64,000 bases of DNA, taken from assembly GCA_033722555.1 (NCBI GenBank), contig JAWVYS010000002.1:1-64000 (forward strand), written 5' to 3'. Source of the stretch: Brumimicrobium sp033722555. GTDB taxonomy: Bacteria > Bacteroidota > Bacteroidia > Flavobacteriales_D > Crocinitomicaceae. The notes beneath the pieces are model-generated. The model was not told the origin of the DNA. It worked only from the letters and a program-made list of their open reading frames with translations, and made no database searches. Position numbers and translations under genes: made by a program. This document shows positions 61,273 to 64,000 of the stretch, one piece after another (the stretch's first letter is position 1; each line of letters opens with the position of its first letter).

Positions 61273-64000
61273 CTATCGGTTTAATTCAATTTCCAAATAT
61301 CTAGCCGTATATGAATGCTTCTTTTTTTTCAGTATTTCCTCAGGACTTCCTTCTGCAATGATTTTTCCACCTCCTTTTCCGCCCTCCGGGCCGATATCAA
61401 CAATATAATCAGCTACCTTGACTATATCGAGGTTATGCTCAATTACCAGGACTGTATTTCCTTCATCTACCAGTCTGTTGAGTACATCCAAAAGCATTCG
61501 TATATCTTCGAAATGTAAGCCTGTTGACGGTTCGTCCAAAATATACAGGGTTTTCCCGGTACTTCGCTTTGCCAGTTCGGAGGACAGTTTAATCCTTTGA
61601 GCCTCTCCTCCCGACAAAGTCGTAGAAGGCTGTCCAAGCTTAATATAACCTAAACCGACGGACAAAAGCGTCGACAATATACGATGAATTTTCGGTATCG
61701 GTTCGAAGAATTTTGTTGCGGATTCTATCGTCATGTCCAAAACGTCAAAAATGGATTTCCCCTTATACCGAACGTCTAAAGTTTCACGGTTATATCTTTT
61801 ACCGTTGCAGGTTTCACATTCGACATAAACGTCGGGCAGAAAATTCATTTCTATAACTTTTAGCCCTGCTCCTTTGCATGTTTCACACCGTCCACCCACA
61901 ACATTGAATGAAAAACGGCCGGGCTGATATCCCCGTATCTGAGATTCAGGTAAACTGGCGAAAAGGGAACGTATTTCGGTAAATACCTTCGTATATGTTG
62001 CAGGGTTCGATCGGGGTGTTCTTCCTATCGGACTTTGATCGATCTCAATAACCTTATCCAAATATTCGAGTCCTTTAATCGACTTATACGGCAAAGGTTC
62101 TTTCACACCATTATAAAAGTGAGCATTTAAAATTGGATATAAGGTTTGGTTGATCAGAGACGATTTCCCTGAACCGGAAACTCCTGTAATACATGTAAAT
62201 GTACCTAAGGGTATTCGTAGATTTACATTCTTCAAATTGTGTCCGGAAGATCCTTTCAGCCAAAGATCTTTTCCAGTTCCTGCTCTTCTTGAAGTATTTG
62301 TTTCTATTTTCTTCTCATCCCTTAAATACAGTGAGGTAAGGGAATCACCACGGAGGATTTGATCATAGGTGTCCGATTTCAAAATTCTACCACCATGGAT
62401 TCCTGCCCCGGGACCTATGTCGACTATATAATCAGCGGCTTCTATCATCTCTCTGTCGTGCTCAACCACAATCACAGAATTACCCGTGTCTCTCAGGCGC
62501 TTCAAGGAATCGATCAGGCGGGTGTTGTCTCTTTGATGGAGACCAATACTTGGTTCATCCAACACATAGAGTACATTCATGAGTTCAGAACCTATCTGTG
62601 TAGCCAGCCTTATCCTTTGGGCCTCTCCGCCCGATAAGGTTCTGGCCGATCTGTTCAGTGTTAAATAATCCAAACCTACAGCCAAAATAAAAGACAGCCT
62701 ATCGTTGATCTCTTTTAGTATCTCCTTACCGATTTTCATCTCATTATCGGAGAAGGTCTTCGGTAATTTTTCAAAAAAATCCTTCAGGTCGGAGATGTCC
62801 ATAGTAACAAGTTCTCCGATATGTTTATCCTCAATCCTAAAATATCTTGCTTCCTTTTTTAGTCTTGAACCTTCGCATTCAGGACAAGTCTTGGTATTCA
62901 TAAATGATTCTGCCCAGCGTGTAATCTTCGCAGAGGTTTTTTCCTCAAAATGTCTGGTTAAAAAATCAATGATACCCTCAAATTCAGCCACATTCTTTCC
63001 GAGTTCATTTCGATACGCCTCTTTACCGTAGAGAATTCCGCTTAACACCGACTCCGGAATTTCGTTCAAAGGAGTATTCAAATCGTATCCCTCGGAATCC
63101 AGAAAACTCTCCAGTTTTTCAAATATCCACGTTCGCTTATATTTCCCGAGAGGGGCAAGTCCCCCTTTTCTAATCGAAAGACTGTCATCCGGAATTATCT
63201 TTTCAATATCCATAACGGAGATTTCGCCCAATCCATTGCATTTCGGACAAGCACCGTAAGGCGAATTAAAGGAGAAAAGATTTGGTTCGGGTTCGGGGTA
63301 ACTGATTCCTGAGGTAGGGCACATAAGTGATCGGCTGAAGTACCTGACATGATCTGTTTCATGTTTCAGAACCATCATAGCCTTATTTCCATGTTTCATG
63401 GCGAGATCAACGGCGGTTCTTAAACGGGATTTATCACTACCATCAACTTTTATTCGATCGACCACGATTTCTATATCGTGGATTTTGTATCTGTCCAGTT
63501 TCATGCCCTTGGCGATGTCCCTGATCTCACCGTCTACCCTCACCTTGGTAAATCCTTTTTTCAGAATTTGCTCAAAAAGTTCACGATAATGACCTTTCCT
63601 TCCTTTTACTACCGGTGCGAGAAAAATGATTTTTTCGTCTTTGAAGTCTTTGATAATAAGATCAACAATCTGTTCATCTGAGTATTTTACCATTTCTTCA
63701 CCACTTACGTATGAATAGGCAGTCCCCAAACGCGCATAAAGCAACCTCATGAAGTCATAAACCTCGGTGATCGTTCCTACGGTGGACCTGGGGTTCTTAG
63801 AAACGGTTTTTTGCTCAATTGATATTACCGGGCTTAATCCCTCTATTTTATCCACGTCGGGTCTGTCCATACCGGATAAAAACTGCCTTGCGTAGGCGGA
63901 GAATGTTTCGATATAACGCCGTTGTCCTTCAGCAAATATGGTGTCAAAAGCCAGCGAAGATTTTCCGCTTCCGCTCAGGCCTGTAAATACCACCAGTTTA
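61273..64000 (-). CDS. uvrA: UvrABC system protein A (5' end beyond window edge)
   Basis: The frame is open to the right edge, so the true start and roughly 30-40 N-terminal residues are missing; 909 codons are present. This damage-recognition ATPase has two ABC modules. Walker A motifs are GLSGSGKSS and GVSGSGKSSL; signature motifs are LSGGEAQRIRL and LSGGEAQRIKL. Q-loop and UvrB-binding segments lie between. The zinc module CETCKGAG...CETCNGKR is complete. The first module reads CPTSG...CPKCNG, so one of its four expected Cys is Ser. An additional CPEC (TKTCPECEG) occurs in the first signature domain. It ends at 61273 without an obvious terminator. Confidence 0.96.
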   Translation of the reverse strand, partial: KLVVFTGLSGSGKSSLAFDTIFAEGQRRYIETFSAYARQFLSGMDRPDVDKIEGLSPVISIEQKTVSKNPRSTVGTITEVYDFMRLLYARLGTAYSYVSGEEMVKYSDEQIVDLIIKDFKDEKIIFLAPVVKGRKGHYRELFEQILKKGFTKVRVDGEIRDIAKGMKLDRYKIHDIEIVVDRIKVDGSDKSRLRTAVDLAMKHGNKAMMVLKHETDHVRYFSRSLMCPTSGISYPEPEPNLFSFNSPYGACPKCNGLGEISVMDIEKIIPDDSLSIRKGGLAPLGKYKRTWIFEKLESFLDSEGYDLNTPLNEIPESVLSGILYGKEAYRNELGKNVAEFEGIIDFLTRHFEEKTSAKITRWAESFMNTKTCPECEGSRLKKEARYFRIEDKHIGELVTMDISDLKDFFEKLPKTFSDNEMKIGKEILKEINDRLSFILAVGLDYLTLNRSARTLSGGEAQRIRLATQIGSELMNVLYVLDEPSIGLHQRDNTRLIDSLKRLRDTGNSVIVVEHDREMIEAADYIVDIGPGAGIHGGRILKSDTYDQILRGDSLTSLYLRDEKKIETNTSRRAGTGKDLWLKGSSGHNLKNVNLRIPLGTFTCITGVSGSGKSSLINQTLYPILNAHFYNGVKEPLPYKSIKGLEYLDKVIEIDQSPIGRTPRSNPATYTKVFTEIRSLFASLPESQIRGYQPGRFSFNVVGGRCETCKGAGLKVIEMNFLPDVYVECETCNGKRYNRETLDVRYKGKSIFDVLDMTIESATKFFEPIPKIHRILSTLLSVGLGYIKLGQPSTTLSGGEAQRIKLSSELAKRSTGKTLYILDEPSTGLHFEDIRMLLDVLNRLVDEGNTVLVIEHNLDIVKVADYIVDIGPEGGKGGGKIIAEGSPEEILKKKKHSYTARYLEIELNR

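Noticed and set aside
1..64000. Mobile elements, CRISPR arrays, prophage, defence islands, rRNA
   Set aside because: No transposase, inverted terminal repeats, spacer arrays, phage genes or ribosomal RNA were found; the XerC-like gene looks like the chromosomal recombinase.

Overview
The window is a 64 kb piece of chromosome from an AT-rich member of the Bacteroidota, most likely Flavobacteriales. The evidence is Bacteroidota-style promoters (TTG, about 19 bases, TAnnTTTG), type IX secretion (T9SS) signatures (PorP/SprF, a gliding-motility-type C-terminal sorting domain, a type A sorting domain, a PorV/PorQ-family protein), lineage-typical families (DUF2452, DUF2851, DUF3467) and the purK / hpt-adk-obgE neighbourhood. 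The family within the order cannot be fixed from sequence reading alone. No insertion sequence, prophage, CRISPR array, rRNA or plasmid feature was seen. The window is core chromosome with lineage-specific envelope and signalling genes.

Layout. 1-3865: a minus-strand operon (FAD disulfide oxidoreductase, DUF427, EgtB cut by the left edge), then a GNAT acetyltransferase converging on fabI across a shared terminator. 3990-14950: a small DUF2452 gene, a minus-strand envelope operon (glycosyltransferase, a 1147-residue outer-membrane protein, a PorV/PorQ-like protein, and a beta-barrel candidate with an N-terminal helix-hairpin-helix), an unusual photolyase relative, and two small DUF genes. 15063-31267: the housekeeping core, all on the minus strand: lpdA, DUF3467, rpoC, rpoB, rplL, rplJ, rplA, rplK, nusG, secE, tRNA-Trp, tuf, four tRNAs, xerC and rpsU. 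31345-38593: acyl-CoA dehydrogenase, apt, a membrane-anchored helix-hairpin-helix protein, an alanine/sodium symporter with a large periplasmic extension, an RmlD-like reductase, a PspC-domain protein and DUF2851.

38681-50792: a 1441-residue receptor phosphatase (propeller, Y_Y_Y, transmembrane bundle, PAS, SpoIIE), purK divergent from hpt-adk-obgE-PAP2, a PlsC-type acyltransferase, a GAF/HisKA_2 kinase whose ATP-binding half looks degenerate, and PorP/SprF. 50804-64000: a giant nine-HYR-repeat adhesin-like T9SS cargo next to PorP/SprF, a LOG-family hydrolase, a TPR histidine kinase overlapping a LytTR response regulator, a T9SS type A secreted protein preceded by a 20-bp-period direct repeat, and uvrA cut by the right edge.

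Best candidates for new biology: the kinase / LytTR / direct repeat / secreted protein module (56179-61076), the receptor-SpoIIE fusion, the pseudokinase-like HisKA_2 protein, the cysteine-poor photolyase relative, the symporter fusion, and the envelope operon containing a ComEA-like DNA-binding fold on an outer-membrane protein. Function is inferred from motifs and family knowledge; no database search was run.
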